A stretch of DNA of 64,000 bases from Yinghuangia aomiensis (GCF_039542225.1 NZ_BAABHS010000006.1:124001-188000), one strand, 5' to 3'; shown: positions 19,008 through 28,162, numbered from the stretch's first letter. The notes: generated by a model not told the origin, from the letters alone. Translations and numbers: made by a program.

Positions 19008-19672
19008 TGGCCGACGCCGCAACCGACACCGAACGCGCGTCCTCCGCCCACCGGGCGAAGGGCGCGCGTTCCGGCCTGACCACGGTCGTCCTCGGCATCG
19101 TGGTCGGCATCGTGCTCATCGGGCACGGCTTGGCCCAGCGCAGTGACGGCCCGCCCGAACCACCCACCGCGGCTTCCGTGTTCGCCGACGACGGTGCGCC
19201 GACCGCGGACCCGATGGAGCGTTCCGTGCCGACCCGGGTGCGGATCCCGGCGATCGGGGTGAACGCCGCGATGATGCCGCTCGAGGCGTCGGCCTCCGGC
19301 GAGCTGGCCGTTCCCCCGCCGGACAAGGCGGATATGGCCGGATGGCACGACGGCGGGGTCACGCCCGGCCAGCTCGGCACCGCGGTGGTCCTCGGCCACG
19401 TCGACAGCCGCGACGGCCCCGCGGTCTTCTACGACCTGGGCCGCCTGCGCAAGGGCGCGACCATCGAAGTCGCCCGCAAGGACGGCCGCACCGCGGTCTT
19501 CACGGTGTACGGGATCGACATGTACGACCGCACGTCCTTCCCCAGCAAGCAGGTCTACACCGACGCGCACCGCCCCGAACTGCGGGTCATCACCTGCGGC
19601 GGCACCTTCACCCCCGGCACCGGCTACAGCAGCAACGTGGTCGTGTTCGCCCGCCTGACGGCGAGCCGCTGA
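19007..19672 (+). CDS. class F sortase
   Basis: This 221-residue protein has an N-terminal membrane anchor (VVLGIVVGIVLIGHGLA, about residues 27-43), a linker, and a sortase beta-barrel. The catalytic His is in VVLGHVDSRDG, the Cys in VITCGGTF, and the Arg in VVVFARL near the C-terminus. Sortases cleave a sorting signal and join surface proteins to the cell wall. Class F enzymes are typical of actinobacteria and are often poorly matched to known substrates. The gene is coupled to the preceding secreted protein, its likely substrate or partner. Only 10 bp separate its stop from the convergent cas3 gene. Confidence 0.93.
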   Translation: MADAATDTERASSAHRAKGARSGLTTVVLGIVVGIVLIGHGLAQRSDGPPEPPTAASVFADDGAPTADPMERSVPTRVRIPAIGVNAAMMPLEASASGELAVPPPDKADMAGWHDGGVTPGQLGTAVVLGHVDSRDGPAVFYDLGRLRKGATIEVARKDGRTAVFTVYGIDMYDRTSFPSKQVYTDAHRPELRVITCGGTFTPGTGYSSNVVVFARLTASR

Positions 19673-19682
19673 CCGCCCGCAC

Positions 19683-21896
19683 TCACGGCGGCAGTCCGTC
19701 GACCGGACCGTCGTGCCGCGCGCTCGACCGCCAGTCGGCGACCCGCACCAACGACTCCAGGAACGCCAGCCGGAACGGCCCCAGGTCCGGGCGGTCGCGC
19801 AGCGCCACGACCCGCGGCGTCCACGAACCCCCGGGCCGGAACGCCCCGGTGTCGAGGGATTGCGCGGGGAAGCGGTCGCCGGTGGAGACGTCCACCGGCG
19901 GCGTGCGGTCGCCGTCCCGGACGCCGAGCAGCGTCGCCGCGTCCTCGTCCGAGCCTGGGCGCGCCGACACCCGCACGTGGCCGTGGTGCGCCGCGACCAG
20001 GTAGGCCACCAGCTCCGGGTCGAGGCGCGGCGTGTGCCAGTGCTCGCCGTTCAGGAGGATCAGCGCGCTGACCAGCTCGTGCCGGAAGTACGGGCGCGTC
20101 GATACCCCGGTGCTCCACGGCGCCTTGGACTTGGCCAGCAGGTACGTCGGCGGATCGCCGCCCTCGCCGGAGCGCAGCATCGCCTGGAACACGTCGTGGC
20201 ACTTGCCGAGGTCGTGGAAGCGCGCGGCGCGGGCCACGGCTTCCCGCTGCTCCTCGGTGAGTCCGGGCAGGGCGGCCATGACCGCGCGGGCCTCTTCCTC
20301 GGTCTCGGTCAAGTGCTGGTCGAGGCTCACCCACGCGACGCATGCGTACGCGGACGGCCTGCGTCCCGTGAAGAGCGATTCGACCGGCACGGTGCTTTCC
20401 GGCGCCCATCCCGCGTCGGGGAGGTAGCCGCCGCGCGCCGCGTCGAGGACGACGAGGGACCCGGCCCGGAGATCCTCGGCCGCGGCGTGCCGCCACCGGC
20501 CGTCGGCGGGGTCGCGCCGCCACACCCTGCCGTTGTGGACCAGCTCCAGGACGTCCGCCAGCGGTGCTTCGCACTGCTCGGTACGGGCGGGTTCCGGCTC
20601 GTCCTCGGCCGGCTCGCCCGACTCCCAGGCCCGCCATGCGACGAAGACCGTGCGCTCGTCGTCGGGGCAGATCCACGGGCTGGCGTCGGTCGGCGCGGCG
20701 CCGCGGGCGTTGTCGAACATCGCCAGCAGGTCGCGCTCGGCGAGCAACGGAGAGGGTGCTGTGCCGTGGCCGACCCGCGCGCGGAACAGGTCGGTGGTCG
20801 TGACCGCCTTGCCGTCGAGGGCGTCCAGCCACGCGGCGGCGTCCGCGTCGGCCCCGGGTGCGTCCGGCGGGACGCACCACAGCAGGTCGCCGCCTTCGGG
20901 GTGTTCGCCGTGCCGGTTGCAGCGGCCGGCGCGTTGCACCAGCGCGCTCCACGAGGCGAGTTCGGTCAGGAGGGTGCGGGCGGACACGTCGCTGCCGACG
21001 TCCAGCGCGCCGGTCGCGACGAGGATCCGGTCCCGGCCGGCGCTGTCCAGCTCGGCGGCCCGGGCGCGGCGGTCGGGCGATCGGGCGTAGGGGTGGACCA
21101 GGACGGTCTCCCGGTCGGGCCGGGCAACGCGCAGAGCGCCGTAGACCTCGCGCGCGCGGCGTGCGGAACCGAGGACGGCGATGGTCTGGGTGCCGGGCAC
21201 ATGGGCCGCCATCAGCACGGCGGCGAGGTCGTCCGTGTACCGGTTCGGGTCCGGGTGCACGCGCCTGATGCGGCGTACCGCCGCAGGGCCGTCCGCGTCG
21301 CTGCTGTCCCCCACCGACGACATCCACGTGCTTGCCGTCGGCGCCACCGTGCCGAGCGAGTCGCGCAGCGACTGCAGCCGCTCGCTCGTCGGCAACCCGG
21401 GTCCCATCAGCCGCATTTCGTCGAACACCCAGTGCGTGTCGGTGTTGAGCAGGCCGAAGGAGACGGGTGCCATCGTCCGCGCGTCGGCGAATCCGCGCAG
21501 CAGGGCCCGGCTGAGCAGGCCGTCGTGCGTGCCGACCAGGATCGCGGTCCGTTCGGGGTGGCGGCGCCACGTGCCGTTCTGCGCGTCCGGCCCGGCGAGC
21601 AGGTGCAGGTCGACCTCGTCCGCGCGGCCGAGGCGGTGCAGCCAGTCGGCGATGCGGGCATGGGCGGGGTCGGCGAGGCTGCCCTGCGGCAGGACGTAGG
21701 CCAGCCGCCGCGGCGTCGTCTCGGGTGCGGATATCAGTCGCCGGTACAGCCAGGCCAGCACCGCGGCCGCGGTCTTCCCGCCGCCCGACGGGACCCGCAG
21801 CGAGCGCGGAAGCCCGCTCGCCGCGAGTCCGGACTGATAGGAGTGGGGCCGATGGCAGGTGGCTGTCCGGAAGAACTCCCCGAATCCGTGCGTCAT
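19683..21896 (-). CDS. cas3: solitary Cas3 helicase-nuclease, type I-G (ex I-U) domain order
   Basis: This 737-residue protein unwinds and degrades DNA in type I CRISPR systems. The helicase comes first. Walker A is VPSGGGKTAA near residue 36, motif II is FDEMRLMGPGLPTS near 160 (Arg at the position usually His, Gln or Asp), and motif VI is LVQRAGRCNRHGE near 320. The HD nuclease lies at the C-terminus: ARFHDLGKCHD near 574, RHELVSAL near 615, AAHHGHVR near 640 and VRVADWRSS near 722. HD after helicase is the order of type I-G, whereas most Cas3 proteins start with HD. The ATG at 21896 follows GAGGAG. No Cascade, Cas1/2/4 gene or CRISPR array occurs in the window, so its partner system, if any, is elsewhere or absent. 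Confidence 0.9.
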   Translation of the reverse strand: MTHGFGEFFRTATCHRPHSYQSGLAASGLPRSLRVPSGGGKTAAAVLAWLYRRLISAPETTPRRLAYVLPQGSLADPAHARIADWLHRLGRADEVDLHLLAGPDAQNGTWRRHPERTAILVGTHDGLLSRALLRGFADARTMAPVSFGLLNTDTHWVFDEMRLMGPGLPTSERLQSLRDSLGTVAPTASTWMSSVGDSSDADGPAAVRRIRRVHPDPNRYTDDLAAVLMAAHVPGTQTIAVLGSARRAREVYGALRVARPDRETVLVHPYARSPDRRARAAELDSAGRDRILVATGALDVGSDVSARTLLTELASWSALVQRAGRCNRHGEHPEGGDLLWCVPPDAPGADADAAAWLDALDGKAVTTTDLFRARVGHGTAPSPLLAERDLLAMFDNARGAAPTDASPWICPDDERTVFVAWRAWESGEPAEDEPEPARTEQCEAPLADVLELVHNGRVWRRDPADGRWRHAAAEDLRAGSLVVLDAARGGYLPDAGWAPESTVPVESLFTGRRPSAYACVAWVSLDQHLTETEEEARAVMAALPGLTEEQREAVARAARFHDLGKCHDVFQAMLRSGEGGDPPTYLLAKSKAPWSTGVSTRPYFRHELVSALILLNGEHWHTPRLDPELVAYLVAAHHGHVRVSARPGSDEDAATLLGVRDGDRTPPVDVSTGDRFPAQSLDTGAFRPGGSWTPRVVALRDRPDLGPFRLAFLESLVRVADWRSSARHDGPVDGLPP

Positions 21897-22088
21897 TCAC
21901 GACTCCTCGTCCGTAAGCCTCCCGACTGTAGGGGCCCGGCGGGCGAAACGAGAGGGTCACCGGTCGTCCGACTTGTCCGACCCAACGGTTAATGTCGACC
22001 CGGCAGCCGCCCTGCGCCGGCACCGAAGACATCGAAGCCACCAGAACCATTGCAAGCCACCGACCCGCCCGGAAATGGAGACCGTCCG
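21897..22088. promoter_or_regulatory. divergent promoter region of cas3 and the polymerase gene
   Basis: This 192-bp region must carry both promoters. A direct repeat of GTCCGAC occurs at 21966-21972 and 21975-21981 (9-bp period), followed by the comparatively AT-rich ACGGTTAATGTC. No 30-40-bp CRISPR-like repeat is present. The repeat is a candidate regulator site only. Confidence 0.3.
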
Positions 22089-23855
22089 ATGACCGCCCGG
22101 TCCTCCCCCGCCCCGGTCGGTGCGCCGCATGTCCTGGTCGGCTGTCCCCGGGCCGCGCTCGTCCCCGACGGGGACGGCCCCGGCGGGCGGCTCCAGGGGC
22201 TGACGGACGACGGTCGGCCGATCGGCGAGCCGGTCGCGGTGGCGGACGTCGCGCGGGCCGTCGCCGAGGTCGAGGGGTCCGGGCGGGCGCCCCGCTGGGT
22301 GTGGGCGGCGGCCGACGACGCGTATGCCCCGATCCTGCCGGTCCGGGTCACCCGCTGCCACGACCTCGCACTCGTCGAGGCGCTGCTGCTGGCGCACGAG
22401 GGCGGTTTCGGGCTGCCGCGGTCGCTCGGCGCGGTGTGGGCGCGGCTGCACGGCCTTCCGGTGCCGGACGACCTGCCCGCGCACGCCGACCCGCACGGCG
22501 GCCAGGACAGCCTGTTCGCGCCCGACCGGCGCCGACTTCCGCCCGGTGTGGATGCGTTGACGGCCGTCGTGGCGGTGCATGCCGATCAGCAGCGGCGGAT
22601 TCAGGCGATCGAGGATCCGGCGGCGCGGGCGCGGTTCCGGCTGCTGGTCGCCGCGGAGTCGTCGGGCGGCCTGACCGCGGCGGAGATGGCGTACGACGGT
22701 CTGCCCTGGCGCGTCGAGGCGCACAACACCGTGCTGTCCGAACTCCTCGGCCCGCGACCCGCGATCGCCGGTGCGCCGCCGGCGAAGCTGGCCGCGGCCG
22801 CGGCCCGGCTGCGCGAGGCGCTGGGCGGCAAGGCGTTCAACCCCGATTCGCACACCCAGGTCGTGAAGGCGTTCGCGGACCAAGGCGTCCGGCTGACCTC
22901 GACGCGACGCTACGTGCTGCGCGAGATCGACCATCCGGCCGCGGAACTCCTCATCCGCTACAAGGAATTGTCCCGGCTGCACACCGCACACGGGTGGGCG
23001 TGGCAGGACACCTGGGTGCACGGCGGCCGGTTCCGGCCCGAGTACGTGGTGGGCGGTGTCGTGTCCGGTCGGTGGGCCGGCCGCGGCGGCGGGGCGTTGC
23101 AGATCCCGCGGATTCTGCGGAGCGCGGTGGTCGCCGATCCCGGCTGGTGCCTGGTGGTGGCGGACGCGGCGCAGGTCGAGCCGCGGGTGCTGGCCGCGAT
23201 GTCGCGCGACGGGGGGCTGGCGCGCATGGCGGCGGGCGGCGACTTGTACGAGGCCCTGGCCGCGGCCGCGTTCCAGGGCGACCGCGACAAGGCCAAGCTC
23301 GGGCTGCTCGGTGCCATGTACGGGCAGACGAGCGGCGACATCGGCCCCCTGCTGGCGACCTTGCGGCGCCGCTACCCGAACGCGATGGGCTTCGTCGAGG
23401 CCGCGGCGCGGACCGGCGAGGACGGCGGGATCGTCCGCTCGGTGCTCGGCCGCGCGTGCCCGCCCCCGTCGGCGGACTTCCTCGACCTGGCCGACGGCGC
23501 CACACCGGGCGCCGCCGAGCCTTCGGACAGCGCGACCGCGCGGTGGGCGCGCGCCCGGGGCCGGTTCACCCGCAACTTCGTCATCCAGGCGAGTGCGGCG
23601 GACTGGGCGCTGGTGCTGCTCGCGGTGTTGCGCGGGCGGCTGACGGCGTTGGCCGAAGGCGCGCCGGGGCGGCCGCATTTGGTGTTCTTCCAGCACGACG
23701 AGGTGATCGTGCACACGCCGCGGGTGATGGCGGATGCCGTGGTCGCCGCGGTCGAGGCCGCGGCGGACGAGGCGAAGCAGCTGGTGTTCGGCGACGTTCC
23801 GGTACGCCTCCCGGTGGTCCCGGCGGTCGTGGACGATTACGCGTCGGCGAAGTAG
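22089..23855 (+). CDS. family A DNA polymerase (3'-5' exonuclease-like N-terminus)
   Basis: This 588-residue protein is of the actinobacterial bifunctional exonuclease/polymerase type, separate from replicative PolA. All three polymerase motifs are visible: motif A VVADAAQVEPRVLAAM with Asp359, motif B RDKAKLGLLGAMYGQ (residues 399-413), and motif C FFQHDEVIVH with Asp537-Glu538. The N-terminal 200 residues align in position with a proofreading domain, but its DEDD acidic residues are not evident, so proofreading is doubtful. The ATG at 22089 has GGAG 8 nt upstream; an in-frame TTG at 22050 is a weaker start. It is divergent from cas3. Confidence 0.88.
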   Translation: MTARSSPAPVGAPHVLVGCPRAALVPDGDGPGGRLQGLTDDGRPIGEPVAVADVARAVAEVEGSGRAPRWVWAAADDAYAPILPVRVTRCHDLALVEALLLAHEGGFGLPRSLGAVWARLHGLPVPDDLPAHADPHGGQDSLFAPDRRRLPPGVDALTAVVAVHADQQRRIQAIEDPAARARFRLLVAAESSGGLTAAEMAYDGLPWRVEAHNTVLSELLGPRPAIAGAPPAKLAAAAARLREALGGKAFNPDSHTQVVKAFADQGVRLTSTRRYVLREIDHPAAELLIRYKELSRLHTAHGWAWQDTWVHGGRFRPEYVVGGVVSGRWAGRGGGALQIPRILRSAVVADPGWCLVVADAAQVEPRVLAAMSRDGGLARMAAGGDLYEALAAAAFQGDRDKAKLGLLGAMYGQTSGDIGPLLATLRRRYPNAMGFVEAAARTGEDGGIVRSVLGRACPPPSADFLDLADGATPGAAEPSDSATARWARARGRFTRNFVIQASAADWALVLLAVLRGRLTALAEGAPGRPHLVFFQHDEVIVHTPRVMADAVVAAVEAAADEAKQLVFGDVPVRLPVVPAVVDDYASAK

Positions 23856-23907
23856 CGGGCCTGGCGGGCGCGGGGCCGTACCGTGTGCTGTCGTCGCGGT
23901 CGCGGTG

Positions 23908-24669
23908 TCAGGCGCGGGTGAGTGCCGCCCCGAGCAGTCCGGGTGCTTCGACCAACGACGGCCCGTACCACGTGAGATGCCGTCCGCTGACGAGCGCGGC
24001 CGGGGTGCCCGGGAAGCTCTCCGGGCCGTCGTCCGCGGTGAACCGGTAGGGCTCGTCGGGGAGGACGACCAGGTCGGGGGCGGCGGCGGTGAGTTCGGCG
24101 AGGGGGATCTTCGGATAGCGCTCGGGGTGGTCGGCGAACACGTTGGCGATGCCCAGTCGGGCGAGGACGTCGCCCGCGAACGTGTCGCGCCCCAGCACCA
24201 TCCACGGCCGCCGCCACACGGGCACGACCGCGCGGCGCGGGCCGCCCGCCGGGGGCCGGACGTCGGCCCACACCGTGCGGGCCTCGGCCAGCCACGACGG
24301 CGTACCGAGGCGGCAGGCGTCGGCGAGCATGCGGCCGAGCGAGGTGAACGCTTCGTCGACGGTGCGGATGCGGGTCGTCCACACGGCGAGGCCGCGGTCG
24401 CGGAGCGCATCGAGGTCGGGGACGCGGTTCTCCTCCTCGTTGGCGAGGACGAGGTCGGGCGCCAGCGCGGCGATGGCGTCGACGTCGGGGTTCTTGGTCC
24501 CGCGGATGCGGGCGACGTCGAGCCCCGCCGGGTGCGTGCACCAGTCGGTGGCACCGACGAGCAGGCCCGGCGCGGTGGCCGCCACGGCCTCGGTGAGCGA
24601 CGGCACGAGGGAGACCACGCGGCCGATGCGCGGGGGCGGGTCGACGGGGGAACCGAGGTCGTCGTACAT
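23908..24669 (-). CDS. helical-backbone metal (chelate) receptor
   Basis: This 253-residue protein resembles BtuF/FepB-type class III substrate-binding proteins, which bind cobalamin or metal chelates. Key stretches are RVVSLVPSLTEAVAA near residue 16, GATDWCTHP, LAPDLVLANEEENR, and a second lobe with ELTAAAPDLVVLPDEPY. No signal peptide or lipobox is present with the ATG at 24669, so unlike true ABC receptors it is predicted to be cytoplasmic; actinomycetes often carry such soluble forms. No permease or ATPase is adjacent. A cobalamin link is suggested only by the family and by the B12 genes about 20 kb away. Confidence 0.82.
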   Translation of the reverse strand: MYDDLGSPVDPPPRIGRVVSLVPSLTEAVAATAPGLLVGATDWCTHPAGLDVARIRGTKNPDVDAIAALAPDLVLANEEENRVPDLDALRDRGLAVWTTRIRTVDEAFTSLGRMLADACRLGTPSWLAEARTVWADVRPPAGGPRRAVVPVWRRPWMVLGRDTFAGDVLARLGIANVFADHPERYPKIPLAELTAAAPDLVVLPDEPYRFTADDGPESFPGTPAALVSGRHLTWYGPSLVEAPGLLGAALTRA

Positions 24670-24815
24670 GCCGCCATCCTGACGCATCCGGCGCACATTG
24701 TCGGGCCACGCGGGGCGTTCATATGACTGTTTCCCGGCCCGGATACCGCCCGAAGCGCCCGGGTAATCCCCCGGCGACCGGGAGGCGGACACGGGGGAAT
24801 TTCGAGGGGGGATTC

Positions 24816-27050
24816 GTGGCGCAGCAGCCGTTCGAACTGCCGGATTTCTACATGCCGTATCCGGCACGGCTGAACCCGCATGTCGACGAAGCACGGGCGC
24901 ACACCAAGGCGTGGGCCCGGGAGATGGGCATGCTGGAAGGTTCGGGAGTCTGGACCGGGGAGGACTTGGACGCGCACGACTACGCGTTGCTGTGCGCCTA
25001 CACGCATCCGGACACGTCGGGGCCGGACTTGTCGCTGGTCACCGACTGGTACACGTGGGTGTTCTTCTTCGACGACCACTTCCTCGAAGTGTTCAAACGC
25101 ACCGAGGACCGCGCGGGCGGCAAGGCCTATCTGGACCGGATGCCGCTGTTCATGCCGCTCGACCCGGGCGCCGAGACGCCGGAGCCGACGAACCCGGTGG
25201 AGGCCGGGCTCAAGGACCTGTGGATGCGCACCGTACCGTCGATGTCGGCGGAATGGCGGGCCCGCTTCGCCGAGCACACCGCGAATCTGCTCAACGAATC
25301 GCTGTGGGAACTGTCGAACATCAATGCGGGCCGGATCCCCAATCCGGTGGAGTACATCGAGATGCGCCGGAAGGTCGGCGGGGCTCCGTGGTCGGCGAAT
25401 CTCGTGGAATTCGCGGTGGGGGCGGAAGTCCCGGCGGCGATCGCCGAATCGCGGCCGTTGCGGGTGCTGCGCGAGTCGTTCTCGGACGCCGTGCACTTGC
25501 GCAACGACCTGTTCTCGTATGAGCGGGAGACCCGGGAGGAAGGCGAACTCAGCAACGGTGTCCTGGTGTTGGAGACGTTCTTCGCATGCGGGACCCAGGA
25601 GTCCGCGGATGCCGTCAACGACCTCCTGACGTCCCGGCTCCAGCAGTTCGAGGACACCGTGTTCACCGAACTCGGGCCGCTGTTCGCCGAGTACGGGATG
25701 GACGCCAAGCAGGCGGCGGATGTGCTGGCGTACGTCAAGGGCCTCCAGGACTGGCAGTCCGGCGGCCACGAATGGCACATGCGGTCGAGCCGCTACATGA
25801 ACAAGAACGCGGTCGTCGGCGGCGACCCGGCGGCGCCGTTCCTGCCGTCCGGGTTCGGCATGTCGGCGGCGAACATCGTGGCCACGCTGGGCCGCATCCA
25901 GCGGCGCATGCACGCGCCGCACGCGGTCGGACCGAGCCTGCTGCCCGAGTTCGAGATGCCGTATCCGGTGCAGATCAGCCCGCACCACGAACAGGCGCTG
26001 CACAACTCGGTGGCGTGGGCGAAGGAGATGGGCCTGCTCGACCCGAGTCCGGGCGACCCGGGTTCGCACATCTGGACGGAGGCCAAGCTCCGCGACTTCG
26101 ACTTCGCGCTGTGCTCGGCGGGCATCGATCCGGACGCCACTCCGGACGAGCTGGACACCTCGGCGATGTGGCTGACGTGGGGGACGTACGGAGACGACTA
26201 CTACGCGGCCGTGTACGGCAGCATGGGCGACGTCGCGGGCGCCAAAGCCGCCACCGACCGGCTGCTCGCCCAGCTCACCCTCGACGGCACCCCGGGCCCC
26301 GAACCGGGCACCGCGATGGAACGCGCGCTCGCCGACGTGTGGCAGCGCACCGCGGCCCCGTTGGACGAGGTCAAGCGGCGCAATCTCCGGCAGTCGCTGC
26401 GCAGCATGATGGAAGCCTGGGTGTGGGAGGTCGCCAACCTGCAGCACCGCAGGGTGCCCGACCCGGTCGACTACGTGGAGATGCGGCGGCACACCTTCGG
26501 CTCGGACCTGACGAAGCTTCAGGCCCGGTACAGCCACGCGGACCTGCCGGAAGAAGTGTTCCGGTCGGGGCCGATCCAGTCGCTGGAGAACTCGGCGGCG
26601 GACTATGCGGCGCTGATGAACGACTTGTTCTCGTACCAGAAGGAAGTCGAGTTCGAAGGCGAGATCCACAACGCGGTGCTGGTGGTGGAGCAGTTCTTCG
26701 GCTGCGACTATCCGACGGCGGTGCGGATCGTCGGTGATCTGGTGAACCAGCGGATCCGGCAATTCCAGCACGTCGTCTCGCACGAGCTCCCGGTCTTGTA
26801 CGACGACTTCCAGTTCGATGCGGGCTCACGCCAGGCGCTCGACGCGTACGTGGACGACCTGCGCAACTGGATGTCGGGGATCCTGCACTGGCACCGCAAC
26901 GTGAAGCGGTACGACGAGGAGTCGCTGCGGCGGCATTTCGCCCCCGCGGAGGCGGTGCCGGCGGCGACGTACGTCGACGGGCCGACGGGCTTGGGCACGT
27001 CGGGCATCCGCATCCCGGCGATGCTGCAGCGCATGCAGGCGGTCGGCTGA
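24816..27050 (+). CDS. geoA: germacradienol/geosmin synthase
   Basis: This 744-residue two-domain terpene cyclase makes the earthy odorant geosmin from farnesyl diphosphate. The N-terminal half forms germacradienol and carries the Mg-binding motif DDHFLE at residues 86-91 plus NDLFSYERE. The C-terminal half converts germacradienol to geosmin and carries DDYYA at residues 460-464 plus NDLFSYQKE. Length and motif positions match the Streptomyces enzyme. The GTG at 24816 is chosen because GAGGGGG lies 5 nt upstream and the chain then begins AQQPFELPDFYMPYP as in the family. It is monocistronic, ending at a strong hairpin. Confidence 0.97.
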   Translation: MAQQPFELPDFYMPYPARLNPHVDEARAHTKAWAREMGMLEGSGVWTGEDLDAHDYALLCAYTHPDTSGPDLSLVTDWYTWVFFFDDHFLEVFKRTEDRAGGKAYLDRMPLFMPLDPGAETPEPTNPVEAGLKDLWMRTVPSMSAEWRARFAEHTANLLNESLWELSNINAGRIPNPVEYIEMRRKVGGAPWSANLVEFAVGAEVPAAIAESRPLRVLRESFSDAVHLRNDLFSYERETREEGELSNGVLVLETFFACGTQESADAVNDLLTSRLQQFEDTVFTELGPLFAEYGMDAKQAADVLAYVKGLQDWQSGGHEWHMRSSRYMNKNAVVGGDPAAPFLPSGFGMSAANIVATLGRIQRRMHAPHAVGPSLLPEFEMPYPVQISPHHEQALHNSVAWAKEMGLLDPSPGDPGSHIWTEAKLRDFDFALCSAGIDPDATPDELDTSAMWLTWGTYGDDYYAAVYGSMGDVAGAKAATDRLLAQLTLDGTPGPEPGTAMERALADVWQRTAAPLDEVKRRNLRQSLRSMMEAWVWEVANLQHRRVPDPVDYVEMRRHTFGSDLTKLQARYSHADLPEEVFRSGPIQSLENSAADYAALMNDLFSYQKEVEFEGEIHNAVLVVEQFFGCDYPTAVRIVGDLVNQRIRQFQHVVSHELPVLYDDFQFDAGSRQALDAYVDDLRNWMSGILHWHRNVKRYDEESLRRHFAPAEAVPAATYVDGPTGLGTSGIRIPAMLQRMQAVG

Positions 27051-27068
27051 CGGGTCGGCGCGGTCGTC

Positions 27069-27100
27069 GTGCCCCGGCGGATGGGAGGCCGCCGGGGCAC
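27069..27100 (+). terminator. terminator of geosmin synthase gene
   Basis: A perfect 12-bp GC-rich stem (27069-27080 with 27089-27100) closes an 8-nt loop, 18 bp after the stop codon. There is no U-tract. Confidence 0.9.
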
Positions 27101-27244
27101 GGCCGCGCCGGGGTGCCGCGCGGCCCCGGGCAGGGTGCGGTGACGTGGGTGGCTCCCCTTCCGCGGCACGGCGCCGCGGATGCGAGAATCGCGGTCCGCG
27201 GCCCGGGTGCGTATGTCCCGGCCGGTCACACCGAGGGGGGAAGC

Positions 27245-28153
27245 GTGCTGGAACGCCACGAGATGGAGGCTTTTCTCGCCGTCGCCTCGGAATTGCACTT
27301 CGGGCGCGCCGCCGAGCAGATAGGCGTGTCGCCGGCCCGGGTGAGCCAGGCCATCCAGAAGGTCGAGCGGCGTATCGGCGCGCCGCTGTTCGAGCGGACG
27401 AGCCGGCGGGTGGGGCTGACCCCGCTCGGCGCCCGGCTCTACGCCGAGGTGCGGCCGCTGTACGACGGCATCCAGGCGGCTCTGGACCGGGCCCGGGACG
27501 CGGCGCACGGCGTCGGCGGGACGCTGCGGCTGGGCATCATGGGCGCGCTCGGGCACCTGATCCTGGATGTCATCGACGCCTTCACCGACCGGCACCCGGA
27601 GTGCGAGGTGCAGATCCGGGAGATCCACTTCAGCGACCCGTTCGGGGCGCTGCGCGCGGGCGAGATCGACGTCGCGGTGGTGTGGCTTCCGGTGCGGGAG
27701 CCGGATCTGCGGGTGGGGCCGGTGGTGGTGCGGGAGGGCAACGTGCTCGCGGTGTCGTCGCGGCACCGGCTGGCCGGGCGGGAGACGGTGTCGCTGGAGG
27801 ACATCGCCGACGAGCGGGTGATCGGGGTCGACCGGCCGGAGGTGCCGGAGTACTGGGAGATCGCACACGCGCCGCGGCACACGCGGAGCGGGCGGGCGAT
27901 CCCGCGCGGCGACCGGGCGACGACGTTCCAGGAGATCCTCGCCGCGGTGGTGACCGGGCCGGAGGTGTCGTTCGTCTCGGAGCACGCCAAGGACTTCTAC
28001 GTGCGGCCCGGCATCACCTACATCCCGATCTCGGACGCCGCGCCGATCCGGTGGGGCCTGGTGTGGCGCGGCGCGGGCGAGCTGCACCGGGTGCGGGCCT
28101 TCGCCGAGGCGGCGGAGGCCGTGTCGCTGGCGAAGGGGATCCCGCAGGAGTGA
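27245..28153 (+). CDS. LysR family transcriptional regulator
   Basis: This 302-residue regulator has a winged HTH over residues 1-60 (MEAFLAVASELHFGRAAE, then SPARVSQAIQKVERRIGAPL) and a LysR effector-binding domain (about 90-295). The GTG at 27245 follows GAGGGGGGAA with good spacing. It lies downstream of geosmin synthase but beyond its terminator, and it ends 9 bp before the convergent crotonase gene, so its target is not clear from position. LysR proteins usually control a divergent gene, and none is present here. Confidence 0.93.
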   Translation: MLERHEMEAFLAVASELHFGRAAEQIGVSPARVSQAIQKVERRIGAPLFERTSRRVGLTPLGARLYAEVRPLYDGIQAALDRARDAAHGVGGTLRLGIMGALGHLILDVIDAFTDRHPECEVQIREIHFSDPFGALRAGEIDVAVVWLPVREPDLRVGPVVVREGNVLAVSSRHRLAGRETVSLEDIADERVIGVDRPEVPEYWEIAHAPRHTRSGRAIPRGDRATTFQEILAAVVTGPEVSFVSEHAKDFYVRPGITYIPISDAAPIRWGLVWRGAGELHRVRAFAEAAEAVSLAKGIPQE

Positions 28154-28162
28154 GCGGCCCGG

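Noticed and set aside
19683..22088. CRISPR array near cas3
   Set aside because: No regularly spaced 25-40-bp direct repeats were seen in the intergenic or flanking DNA; only a 7-bp direct repeat occurs at 21966-21981.
21957..26783. A 1600-codon minus-strand open frame over the polymerase, receptor and geosmin synthase genes
   Set aside because: It covers genes on both strands and has low-complexity composition; the real genes carry clear motifs.
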